From Acidobacteriota bacterium (GTDB taxonomy: Bacteria; Acidobacteriota; Terriglobia; Acidiferrales; UBA7541): a DNA stretch of 49,158 nt. Where the stretch lies: the NCBI GenBank assembly GCA_003166795.1, contig PMUS01000062.1:34973-84130 (forward strand), given 5' to 3'. Position 1 is the stretch's first letter. Each line of letters opens with the position of its first letter. Shown piece by piece: positions 19,618 to 28,070 of this stretch. The notes under the pieces are model-generated. The model had not been told where the DNA came from, made no database searches, and saw nothing but the letters and a program-made list of their open reading frames with translations. The translations under genes and the position numbers were made by a program.

Positions 19618-20712
19618 ATGCCGGTAAAGTTCAGAGCAGACCATATCGGAAGTTTCTTGCGGACGCCAGATCTACTCGCCGCGCGGGCAAACGGAACCAA
19701 CCCGTCGCGCCTGAGAGCGATGGAAGACCAATATATTTTGAGGGCGCTCGCGAGGCAGAAAGAGCTTGGATTCCAGATTTTCACGGATGGCGAGCTGCGG
19801 CGCCGGAATTTCATGAGCGAGCTGACGGACGCGGTCGATGGATTCGATACGGACGATGGGATCGCGCGAGACTGGGACGCGTCGCAAGAGAAACCGAAGG
19901 TGGCTTCGGTGACGGGCGTGGTCAACCGAAGGTTGAAGCGGATGCATCCGCTGACGGCGCGCGAGTTGCCGTTTCTGAAGCTGCATAGCCCGGGCGACAT
20001 AAAGATCCTGCTGCCGAGCCCCACGCAATTCCCGGCGATCGCGTTCAAGCGAGGCGTGACCGATAAAGTCTACAAGGATCATTCGGCTTTGTTGTGGGAC
20101 ATCGTCGAGATCATAAAGCAGGATATGGCCCAACTCGCGGACGAGGGCGTGAAATACATTCAAGTGGACGCGCCGCGCTACAGCTATTACCTCGATCCGA
20201 AATGGCGCGAATGGATTAAGAGGGAGATGGGCCAGGACCCGGAAGAGGCGCTCGACGAAGCGATTGCCGCCGACAACGCATGCTTCGACGCGGCGAGAAG
20301 GCCTGGCGTGACAGTCGCGATTCACTTGTGTCGCGGAAACAATCGCAGCCACTGGTACGCGGAAGGCGGATACGACGCGATCGCGGAGAAGCTCTTCGGT
20401 GCGCTGAGAGTTGACCGGTTCCTGCTGGAATATGACGACGAGCGAGCCGGGACGTTCGAGCCGCTGCGGCTGGTCCCCAGGGACAAGATCGTCGTTCTCG
20501 GATTGATCACTACAAAGAAGGCGCAGCTCGAAAAGTCCGACGAGGTGGTGCGGCGAGTTAAAGAAGCGGCGAAATATTTTCCGCTGGAGAATCTGGCCGT
20601 GAGCCCGCAGTGCGGCTTTGCTTCGACGGCGGAGGGGAATTTGCTGACCGAAGACGAACAATGGGCCAAATTGAAGCTGGTGGTGGACACGGCGCGGCGA
20701 GTTTGGCACTAA
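19618..20712 (+). CDS. MetE-like zinc methyltransferase (C-terminal domain type), copy 1
   Basis: A 364-aa single-domain protein of the cobalamin-independent methionine synthase C-terminal family (UROD/MetE-like barrel). Zinc ligands are His236 and Cys238 in AIHLCRG, Glu271, and Cys332 in SPQCGF. Related enzymes move a methyl group from folate or another donor to a thiol; epoxyalkane:coenzyme M transferase also belongs here, so the donor and acceptor are open. ATG 19618 is chosen for AGAGAGG upstream; the frame is open earlier but overlaps the regulator. Context (LigM, MetF) suggests methyl-THF use. A duplicated copy of its last 26 codons follows. Confidence 0.82.
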   Translation: MPVKFRADHIGSFLRTPDLLAARANGTNPSRLRAMEDQYILRALARQKELGFQIFTDGELRRRNFMSELTDAVDGFDTDDGIARDWDASQEKPKVASVTGVVNRRLKRMHPLTARELPFLKLHSPGDIKILLPSPTQFPAIAFKRGVTDKVYKDHSALLWDIVEIIKQDMAQLADEGVKYIQVDAPRYSYYLDPKWREWIKREMGQDPEEALDEAIAADNACFDAARRPGVTVAIHLCRGNNRSHWYAEGGYDAIAEKLFGALRVDRFLLEYDDERAGTFEPLRLVPRDKIVVLGLITTKKAQLEKSDEVVRRVKEAAKYFPLENLAVSPQCGFASTAEGNLLTEDEQWAKLKLVVDTARRVWH

Positions 20713-20744
20713 AGGCCGCGCTTCCCCCGAATGTGCCCGGCGAC

Positions 20745-20825
20745 GAAGGAAATTTGCTGACCGAAGACGAGCAGTGGGCTAAGCTGCGTCTCGTGGTGGA
20801 CACCGCTCGCAAAGTGTGGGGCTGA
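20745..20825 (+). pseudogene. Remnant of a second MetE-like gene (last 26 codons plus stop)
   Basis: This stretch encodes EGNLLTEDEQWAKLRLVVDT and onward to a stop, in another frame, and repeats the C-terminus of the gene before it (20632-20712). By hand count 61 of 81 bases match, while 23 of 26 residues are identical, so most differences are silent. It looks like the tail of a once-functional tandem paralogue whose body was deleted. I see no start or upstream domain for it. Confidence 0.7.
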
Positions 20826-20855
20826 GCGGCACACGGGAATCTCCAGGCCCAAACA

Positions 20856-22301
20856 GTGAACCTGCATCTCAATTACACTCGGAAAGATTCCGCCCCCGCG
20901 ACTACCAGCGACGTTGTCGAAACGGTTTTGTCGCTTCTCGAAGAAGGACACATACAGCCGGCGCAATTCGCGCGGCTGGAGATTCACCTCGACTGGCTCC
21001 AATACAAGCAGAATTTCCGCGAAGCCGTCACCGTGATGCAAGGTGGCGATGAACATGGAGGAAGCGCCGCTCCCATGGAGATTCGCATCGATTCGAGGCA
21101 AGTGGCGCCGGGCGCGCTCCGGGGATTGCTGCAAGCAGCCATTGGTCCGGCGAAGCCGGGCGAGGAATCGGGACGCGTTTATTTCGAGGATTTTCGCTCG
21201 TTTCGCACGAGCATCGTTTGGGAGTTCAACCGGCTGTATTGGCAGCGTCTAAAAGATTGGGAAAGAGTCACGGGCAAGGCCTACGACCAGGCTCTGCCCG
21301 GCGGACAATCGGACGGCAACCAGGCGCAGTCCGTCGCGGATTCTGTTGCTGAATTCTGGAAGCTGCTGAAGGACCTGGAGGGCCAGAACCGATTACCGCC
21401 GGAGATTTTCATATTGGAAATCGGAGTCGGATCGGGGAAGCACGCTGCCCTCTGGCTGGATAGTTTTTGCGTCTTCGATCAGGAGCGCGGATCCAACTAC
21501 TACCCGCGATTGCGATTTCTGCTGGGCGACTACTCGCTTGCGACGCTCGAGTATTCCCGGCCCGCGGTCAAGAAGCACATCGACTTGTGCAGCTTTATCG
21601 CCATCGATGCGCTTGACCCGATCAGAACGCTTTCCTTTCTGCGCCATAAGGTGCTCCACGTTCACTCGACCAATATGTATGACAACTTGCCGGACGAGGA
21701 AGTCGTGTGGCGCGACAACCGCATTTATTGGGTGCAATCGCGCGCCTATCTGCCTCCAGCGGATGCCGCGCGGATCAGCAGAGCGTGTGACGTGGCCATC
21801 GAGGACATACCGAAAATCGCGAATCGGCTCCTCGAAGTCGGCGCGGTGGCCTTGCCGGACCGCGCCAAGGGTATGATCTTCTGGATGGAATTGTGGAAGG
21901 CGATGCGCACCGAAGAAAAGCTGGTGGACGCGGTGGATATGCCGGACGCTTCGTTCCCCGCCGGCCTCAGTTCCGCGCACATGGAAGATATACTCCGAAA
22001 TGCGCCAAACGATCTGCGATTTCACCTAAGCCCGGGAGCGCTCGAAAGCTTTCGCAATACGCTGCCGCTGCTGCATCCGCGCGGATATCTGCAGGTGCAA
22101 GATATTTTCGTCACCGATCTGCAGGACTACAGCATGGGGTTTCATGGCCCGGGGAAATTGGACGGGTCCATCGTGAACTGGGTTAACGGCGCCCTTTTGC
22201 GCGAGGTCGCCGAACGCGCCGGTTACGACTTGCACTTCGCGCCATTCAAATATCGGCCGGGATCAAAGACCTCGGTGCTGTATACGACACGACGGGAGTA
22301 A
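20856..22301 (+). CDS. Unrecognised protein with SAM-methyltransferase-like fold
   Basis: A 481-aa protein I cannot name. Around residues 184-200 it has IFILEIGVGSGKHAAL, a methyltransferase motif I (Glu188, GVGSG) for S-adenosylmethionine, followed by LLGDYSLATLEYSR and LHVHSTNMYDNLPDEEVVW, which resemble later Rossmann methyltransferase motifs. The N-terminal 180 residues are helical and family-specific. No signal peptide or membrane segment. GTG 20856 is the earliest start after the upstream remnant. It lies between two MetE-like genes (five bases before the second), which suggests a shared methyl-group pathway. MidA-like methyltransferases are an alternative relation. Confidence 0.65.
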   Translation: MNLHLNYTRKDSAPATTSDVVETVLSLLEEGHIQPAQFARLEIHLDWLQYKQNFREAVTVMQGGDEHGGSAAPMEIRIDSRQVAPGALRGLLQAAIGPAKPGEESGRVYFEDFRSFRTSIVWEFNRLYWQRLKDWERVTGKAYDQALPGGQSDGNQAQSVADSVAEFWKLLKDLEGQNRLPPEIFILEIGVGSGKHAALWLDSFCVFDQERGSNYYPRLRFLLGDYSLATLEYSRPAVKKHIDLCSFIAIDALDPIRTLSFLRHKVLHVHSTNMYDNLPDEEVVWRDNRIYWVQSRAYLPPADAARISRACDVAIEDIPKIANRLLEVGAVALPDRAKGMIFWMELWKAMRTEEKLVDAVDMPDASFPAGLSSAHMEDILRNAPNDLRFHLSPGALESFRNTLPLLHPRGYLQVQDIFVTDLQDYSMGFHGPGKLDGSIVNWVNGALLREVAERAGYDLHFAPFKYRPGSKTSVLYTTRRE

Positions 22302-22306
22302 GGCTT

Positions 22307-23308
22307 ATGACGCTTCCTATTCTTCCCACGACGATGGTTGGCAGCTATTCGATGCCGGGCTGGCTCGAACGGCTCAAGACCGATTACTTCGCCCGGCGAA
22401 TCAGCCGCCACGATTTGGACGAGATACACGACGCGGCGGTCCGCTCCGCGATCAAGGATCAGGAGATGGCCGGCCTCGATATTGTGACCGACGGAGAACT
22501 CCGCCGCGACAATATGATTGACTACTTCGTCGAGCGACTGCCGGGGATTCAGATTGACCGCTCGTCGAAAAAGTTCTACTACGATTTTTACGATAGCGAA
22601 GTGCTCGGAAAGATTCCGATGGCCGCGGTGGGCCTCGTGGAAGACTTCCGATTTCTGCTGGCAAACACGGAGCGGGCAGCGAAGATCTGCATCACGGGAC
22701 CGCACTCGCTGTGCAAGCGGGTCCGCAACAAACACTACCCGACCGAAGAAGCTCTGGCGACGGACATCGCCCGGGTGATGAACATGGAACTGAAGGAGCT
22801 GGTCAAGGCGGGCGCGAAATTCATTCAAATCGATGAGCCCTACTATTCCGGGTTCCCGGAAGACATCAGCTGGGGCGTCAAAGTGCTGAATATTTTGGTC
22901 GAAGGAGTCCAGGCGAAGATCGCCGTTCACATCTGTTACGGAAACCGGTACGGAAAACCTTCCTGGGAAGGAAGCTACCGGTATTTGTTCCCGGCGATTC
23001 TGGACGCAAAGGTGAATTCCCTGAGCCTGGAATTTGCGAGGCGCGGTGGCGAGGACCTGGATCTCTTCCGCGAATTCAAGGTGCCATTTGAATTGGGCGC
23101 GGGAGTGATCGACGTGAAGGATAATTCCGTCGAGACACCGGACATCGTCGCGGAGCGAATACGCAAGACGATGAAAGTTGTGCCGCCGGAGAAGCTGTAC
23201 GTTCTCCCGGATTGTGGACTTTTCCACCTACCCCGCGATATTGCTTTCGCCAAGTTGCGCGCGATGGTCGAAGGCGCGCGGATCGTCAGAAAAGAATTGG
23301 GAAAGTAA
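22307..23308 (+). CDS. MetE-like zinc methyltransferase (C-terminal domain type), copy 2
   Basis: A 333-aa single-domain relative of the MetE C-terminal barrel. Zinc ligands are His208 and Cys210 in AVHICYG, Glu242 in LSLEFAR and Cys303 in LPDCGL; the IDEPYY motif (Asp176-Glu177) matches the methionine synthase IDEP. It differs strongly from copy 1, so the two are old paralogues rather than a recent duplication. The start follows the methyltransferase-like gene by five bases. A thiol is the expected methyl acceptor, but whether it is homocysteine is unknown. Confidence 0.82.
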   Translation: MTLPILPTTMVGSYSMPGWLERLKTDYFARRISRHDLDEIHDAAVRSAIKDQEMAGLDIVTDGELRRDNMIDYFVERLPGIQIDRSSKKFYYDFYDSEVLGKIPMAAVGLVEDFRFLLANTERAAKICITGPHSLCKRVRNKHYPTEEALATDIARVMNMELKELVKAGAKFIQIDEPYYSGFPEDISWGVKVLNILVEGVQAKIAVHICYGNRYGKPSWEGSYRYLFPAILDAKVNSLSLEFARRGGEDLDLFREFKVPFELGAGVIDVKDNSVETPDIVAERIRKTMKVVPPEKLYVLPDCGLFHLPRDIAFAKLRAMVEGARIVRKELGK

Positions 23309-23403
23309 ATTTATCGCACCGAGTCCACTCGCCGGGAATGCGCCCGCCGGCGATTCGAAGCCGGGCGTTCCGACCTCCGCGATCTCCCGACAAGTCTTGC
23401 CCC

Positions 23404-23420
23404 CTCTCACAAAATGAAAC
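23404..23420. promoter_or_regulatory. Palindromic operator candidate, site C
   Basis: CTCTCA-CAAAA-TGAAAC keeps the right half and spacing of sites A and B, with two mismatches in the left half. It lies 116 bases upstream of the first carboxylase gene in a 227-base gap. Weaker than A and B. Confidence 0.35.
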
Positions 23421-23535
23421 AAGCGCCCAGCGGTAGCCAGCTGAAAAACCCGTCGTGAGTTGAATAACCCGCGAGGTAATGATTCAATGGCGTCTCGCAT
23501 TTAAGGTTTGGGACGGCGAAGGGTGGGTGGGCTTC

Positions 23536-25530
23536 GTGTGGACCGTTGATATTGATGTGGGCGGGACGCTGACCGATGGACTTTTTACCGGCGGCGATAG
23601 CGTAACCTGCGTGAAAGTTGATACGACGCCGCACGATCTGACCGTATGCCTGTTCGACTGCCTTGCGCAGGGAGCCGCGCAGCTGAATTTTCCCGATACG
23701 GCTGCATTTCTCGAGAACGTCGAGCTGATCCGCTGGTCCACCACGATTACCTCGAACGTCCTCGCGGAGTTGCGCGGGCCGCGCATCGGATTGGTCGTCT
23801 CCAAGGGCCATGAGAACAATTTGTACGGCAGCGAGGCTCAGAGCGGGATCCTGAACAGACTGCTGACATCCCGCGACGTGATCGGCATGGATGGCGCCGC
23901 GACTGAATCCACGATCATGAACGCGGCACGCGTGCTTCTGGAAAGCGGCGTGCGCCGGATTTGCATCAGCCTGGCGGGCGCGCACCGGCATCCCGACCGC
24001 GAAATCGCATGGAAGCGCGTCATCGATCAACAGTATCCCGATCATTTTCTTGGCTCTGTCCCCGTGCTCGCCGGAAGCGATATTTCGAAAAGCGCCGACG
24101 ATCGCACGCGCGCGTACTGCGCGGTGATCAATGCCTATACGCACGGCGCGCTGGCCGCCACCTTATTTAAGGCGGAAGACGATCTGCGTGATGTCTCGCG
24201 CTATGAAGGAACGTTTCTCGTAAGCCATATCAACGGCGGCGTCGCCGGCATCGCGAAAACGCGCGCGATTGACACTCTCGAATCAGGGCCCGTGCTCGGA
24301 ATTCTCGGCAGCGCGCACCTGGCGAAAGCGTACGGCCTGAAGGATGTGGTCGCGATGGATGTGGGCGGCACGACAGCGAAAATCAGCCTGCTCGCGGGTG
24401 GTGAGCCGATATACCGGAAGCCGTCCGACCTGTTTGGCATTCCCGTGGAGCTCTCACTTCCCTATTTGCGCTCGATCGCGCTCGGCGGCGGCAGTGTGGT
24501 GAAACCCCTGGCCGGCGCGAGAGCATCCGTTCAGTTGGGCCCTGAGAGCATGGGATCGTACCCGGGACCGGCGTGCTACGGCCTGGGCGGCGACCAGCCC
24601 ACGCTCACCGATGCATTCGTCGCTGCGGGACTCATCAATCCGGATTATTTTCTCGGCGGAACGAAACAGATTGACTGCGAGCTGGCCCGCAAAACGATTG
24701 AGGATTCGGTGGCGAAGCCCCTGAAGCTTTCCACCGAGGAAGCGTGCAGGCTCGCGATCGGGCGCGCATTCGAAATGGTTGCTGGTGTTATCGCGGGCAC
24801 GCAGGCCGAGCTTCAGCAGGACCTCTCGAAGCATGCGCTCTTTGCCTATGGAGGAAACGGCGGGCTTTTTGCCTGCAGCGTGGCCGAAAAGGCAGGGCTG
24901 AATTCCGTGTATGTGTTCTCGCTCGGCCCGGTATTCAGCGCATTCGGCTCGTCCGTTTCCGATATCTGCCACGTGTACGAGCGGGCGTTGCCTGAGCCGG
25001 CGATTTCGGACGACAACGTTGCCCGGATTCGCACGATGCTCGACGAGATGAAAGCGGAAGGAACCCAGGACCTGCTCGGCGAGGGAATCCGCCCGGAGCG
25101 GCTGAGCTACGGCCTGGAATTTGAGGTTACGGGAAAAGGCCGCCATTCGGTTCCTGTCGCGGTTGCCGAATCGTCGCTGCGCTCCGCCAAGGATTTGCAG
25201 GCCGCCCTCGAAAACGCGCCGGGATCGCCGCGCGGCGCAATTTCTCTCGACCTCTTCCGCTTGCGCGTAAGGAAGGAAATGTCCAAGCCGCGGCTTGTGG
25301 AGCGCGCATCGGAAGGCCCTGATTCATCACATGCGCGTGTGGGCAAGCGGCAGGTTTTCTGGGGTAGCCGCGGCGGAGAGGCGCAGATATACCGCTGGGA
25401 ATCGCTGCGGCCGGGCAACCGCGTCGAAGGATGCGCGGTGCTCGAAGGTCTGAATACCACGTACTTTGTTCCCGAGGGCTGGGCGCTGGTTATGGATGGA
25501 TATGGAAACGGAAAGCTGAGCCGGGCATAG
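23536..25530 (+). CDS. Aryl-ketone carboxylase-like subunit, HyuA family (first)
   Basis: A 664-aa hydantoinase A/oxoprolinase-type ATPase subunit. Phosphate loops DIDVGGTLTDG at the N-terminus and AMDVGGTTAKIS in the middle show an acetate-kinase-like ATP fold. GTG 23536 is preferred over ATG 23479, because from it the protein (MWTVDIDVGG) aligns residue for residue with the start of the paralogue at 25924 (MNSIDIDVGG). Its size (about 70 kDa) fits the alpha subunit of acetophenone carboxylase, the enzyme that carboxylates acetophenone using ATP. Plain hydantoinase or oxoprolinase is less likely because a small zinc subunit follows. Confidence 0.82.
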   Translation: MWTVDIDVGGTLTDGLFTGGDSVTCVKVDTTPHDLTVCLFDCLAQGAAQLNFPDTAAFLENVELIRWSTTITSNVLAELRGPRIGLVVSKGHENNLYGSEAQSGILNRLLTSRDVIGMDGAATESTIMNAARVLLESGVRRICISLAGAHRHPDREIAWKRVIDQQYPDHFLGSVPVLAGSDISKSADDRTRAYCAVINAYTHGALAATLFKAEDDLRDVSRYEGTFLVSHINGGVAGIAKTRAIDTLESGPVLGILGSAHLAKAYGLKDVVAMDVGGTTAKISLLAGGEPIYRKPSDLFGIPVELSLPYLRSIALGGGSVVKPLAGARASVQLGPESMGSYPGPACYGLGGDQPTLTDAFVAAGLINPDYFLGGTKQIDCELARKTIEDSVAKPLKLSTEEACRLAIGRAFEMVAGVIAGTQAELQQDLSKHALFAYGGNGGLFACSVAEKAGLNSVYVFSLGPVFSAFGSSVSDICHVYERALPEPAISDDNVARIRTMLDEMKAEGTQDLLGEGIRPERLSYGLEFEVTGKGRHSVPVAVAESSLRSAKDLQAALENAPGSPRGAISLDLFRLRVRKEMSKPRLVERASEGPDSSHARVGKRQVFWGSRGGEAQIYRWESLRPGNRVEGCAVLEGLNTTYFVPEGWALVMDGYGNGKLSRA

Positions 25531-25540
25531 GAAGGTGAAT

Positions 25541-25927
25541 ATGTCGCCTGAAACGCAGAGCCGGATTCGCGTTACTGAATATCTCGACCTGGATATCAAC
25601 CGCGAAGAATGGATGTGCAACCGTTGCGGCCGCGTGCTGGGCCCGGCGCGAGAGAATTATAAGAGGGGCTGCCTGATGCACGAACGCGACCCGCGGGAAA
25701 TCCATCCGCGCGTGGTTTCGGCCGATTTCAATTTTTCGCCCGATCCGCTCTGGATCCGCATTGTGGAATGCTATTGCCCGGGCTGCGGAACGCAGATCGA
25801 AACAGAATACCTGCCGCCGGGGCATCCCATCACTCACGACATCGAAATTGACATGGACAGCCTGAAGGAACGCTTGCGCAAAGGTGATTTCGTGATCCGT
25901 GAGAATCGTCTCGAGGCCGCCGAATGA
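25541..25927 (+). CDS. Small zinc subunit, acetone/acetophenone carboxylase gamma-like
   Basis: A 128-aa (about 15 kDa) protein with cysteines Cys26/Cys29 (CNRC), Cys44 and Cys79/Cys82 (CPGC), which should bind zinc. It resembles the small subunit found in acetone and acetophenone carboxylases, which distinguishes these from hydantoinases. ATG 25541 has AGGAAGG five bases upstream; a GTG at 25535 is also in frame. Its stop overlaps the next start (ATGA, 25924-25927), so the subunits are translationally coupled. Confidence 0.8.
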   Translation: MSPETQSRIRVTEYLDLDINREEWMCNRCGRVLGPARENYKRGCLMHERDPREIHPRVVSADFNFSPDPLWIRIVECYCPGCGTQIETEYLPPGHPITHDIEIDMDSLKERLRKGDFVIRENRLEAAE

Positions 25928-28044
25928 ACTCGATTGATATAGACGTCGGCGGGACATTCACCGACCTGGTCCTGAATTTCAAAGGCAAGGCCCTGATCAA
26001 AAAGGTGCCGACGACCCCCTACGATCTTTCCGTCTGCTTTTCGCGCGTGATCGAGGAAGGCGCGGCCACGCTGGGATTGAAGATTGAGGAGCTTTTGCCA
26101 GCAGTGGACATGATCCGGTACTCGACCACGATCGCTATGAACCGGCTGATTGAACGGAAGGGACCGCGATTGGCGTTGATCACCACGGAGGGCCACGAAG
26201 ACGTCGTCTTGATCGGCCGGGGGGCGCAGTGGATTGACGGCACGCGCGTCCAGGAGCGCAGGAATCTGGCGATCCAGTTCAAACCCGATCCGCTGATTCC
26301 CCGCGAGCTGATTGTGGGAGTCAAGGAGCGCGTGGACTCGCGCGGCAATGTGATTCGCCCGCTGGATGAGAAAAACGTCCGCGAAAAGGTCCGCTATCTG
26401 GTGAATCGCGGCGCGCGCGGCTTCGTCGTGTCGCTCCTGTGGGGATTTCTGAATCCGGTTAACGAACGGCGCGTGAAGGAAATCATCCGCGACGAATACA
26501 AGGAATTTCACATCGGCTATATGCCGGTGGTGCTGGCCGGGCAGGTGGTCGGCAAGCTCGGCGAATACGAGCGCACGCTCGCCGCAATTCTCGACGCCTA
26601 TCTCCAGCGCTCGATGCAGATCGAGCTCTCCGCCATGTGGGACAAGCTCCGCGAGCGCGGCTACAAAAAGCCTCTGCTGATGATTCAAAGCTCCGGCGGT
26701 ATCGCCGAGGTGTTTCGCACGTCGGCCAGCCGGACATTCAACAGCGGACCGGTGTCGGGCTTGATGGGCGCGCATCACGTCGCGAAATCACTCGGCTACC
26801 AGAACGTGGTGATGACAGACATGGGCGGCACGAGCTTCGATGTGGGGCTGGTGGTGAAGGACAGCGTACGCAGCTATGATTTCCGGCCGATCATTGACCG
26901 CTGGATGGTCGGCATCACGATGATCAAGACGCTTTCCATCGGCGCCGGCGGCGGTTCCATCGCGTACATTAACAAGCTGCTGCAAAATCGCGTGCAGGTC
27001 GGCCCGCGAAGCGCCGGCTCGATGCCGGGTCCGGCGTGCTTCAACCTCGGCGGAACGGAACCGACAGTCACGGACGCGGACGTCGTCCTCGGCTACATCA
27101 ATCCGGACTATTATTTCGGCGGGAAGATGCGGCTCGACAAGAACCGCGCGATTCAGGCGATCCGCGACAAGATTGCCAAACCCCTGGGCATCAGCGTGGA
27201 AGAAGGCGCGGCGCTCATCCGCAAGATCGTCAACGGCAACATGTCCTCCGCGATCATGAAGGAAGTGCACCTGCGCGGTTACAGCCCGGAAGATTTCATT
27301 TTGTTTGTTGGAGGCGGCGCGGGCGCCACGCACGCCGAAGGCTTCAAGGGCGACATTCGCAAAGCGGTGATGTTCCCGTTTTCACCGGTTTTCTGCGCGT
27401 ACGGCTCGTCCACGATGGACATCATGCACGTGTACGAAGCCTCGAAGAAACTCACGCTCATGACTCCAGGCGAGCAGCAGATCACGAAAGAATACGCAGT
27501 TTACAACGATGCGGTCGAGGCGCTGGTGAAGCAGGCGCGAAGGGACCTGATCGCGGATGGCGTCGATCCGTCGAAAGCCGCATTCGTGCTGGAGCTGGAC
27601 ATGCTGTACGGCGGACAGTTCCACGTGAAACGCGCACTTTCGCCGCGGATGTCGATTCATTCTGCCGAAGATGTCCGCGCCATCTGCGACGCGTTCAACA
27701 AGGAATTCAGCGAGGCGTTTAGCCCGTTTGTGGTGAATCCCGAGGGCGGCATTTTCATCGAGAGCTTTATTCTGAAGGCCATCGTGACCACGCCGAAAGT
27801 TGACTTGCCGAAATCGCCGCTTGAGGGACGCGATCCTTCCGCGGCGCGCAAGGGCGAGCGCCCGGCGTATTGGCCGGAAGAGAAAGCTTACCGCCCGACC
27901 TCGATTTTCACGTACGAATCGTTGCGCCCCGGTAATGTGATCGAGGGACCGGCGGTAGTCGAGGGCGAATACACAACGATCGTGGTGCCTCCGCTCATGA
28001 GGCTTTCGATTGACGAGCGAGGTCTCGGTATTCTGGAAGCGTAA
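25924..28044 (+). CDS. Aryl-ketone carboxylase-like subunit, HyuA family (second)
   Basis: A 706-aa HyuA-type subunit with phosphate loops DIDVGGTFTDL near the N-terminus and MTDMGGTSFDVGL in the middle, paralogous to the gene at 23536. Having two HyuA-like subunits around a small zinc subunit is the arrangement of acetophenone carboxylase (alpha and alpha-prime-like subunits) and not of oxoprolinase. It is translationally coupled to the small subunit and lies 26 bases before the HyuB-like gene. Confidence 0.84.
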   Translation: MNSIDIDVGGTFTDLVLNFKGKALIKKVPTTPYDLSVCFSRVIEEGAATLGLKIEELLPAVDMIRYSTTIAMNRLIERKGPRLALITTEGHEDVVLIGRGAQWIDGTRVQERRNLAIQFKPDPLIPRELIVGVKERVDSRGNVIRPLDEKNVREKVRYLVNRGARGFVVSLLWGFLNPVNERRVKEIIRDEYKEFHIGYMPVVLAGQVVGKLGEYERTLAAILDAYLQRSMQIELSAMWDKLRERGYKKPLLMIQSSGGIAEVFRTSASRTFNSGPVSGLMGAHHVAKSLGYQNVVMTDMGGTSFDVGLVVKDSVRSYDFRPIIDRWMVGITMIKTLSIGAGGGSIAYINKLLQNRVQVGPRSAGSMPGPACFNLGGTEPTVTDADVVLGYINPDYYFGGKMRLDKNRAIQAIRDKIAKPLGISVEEGAALIRKIVNGNMSSAIMKEVHLRGYSPEDFILFVGGGAGATHAEGFKGDIRKAVMFPFSPVFCAYGSSTMDIMHVYEASKKLTLMTPGEQQITKEYAVYNDAVEALVKQARRDLIADGVDPSKAAFVLELDMLYGGQFHVKRALSPRMSIHSAEDVRAICDAFNKEFSEAFSPFVVNPEGGIFIESFILKAIVTTPKVDLPKSPLEGRDPSAARKGERPAYWPEEKAYRPTSIFTYESLRPGNVIEGPAVVEGEYTTIVVPPLMRLSIDERGLGILEA

Positions 28045-28070
28045 GTCTTTTCAAGCATCGAAGGAGAGTT

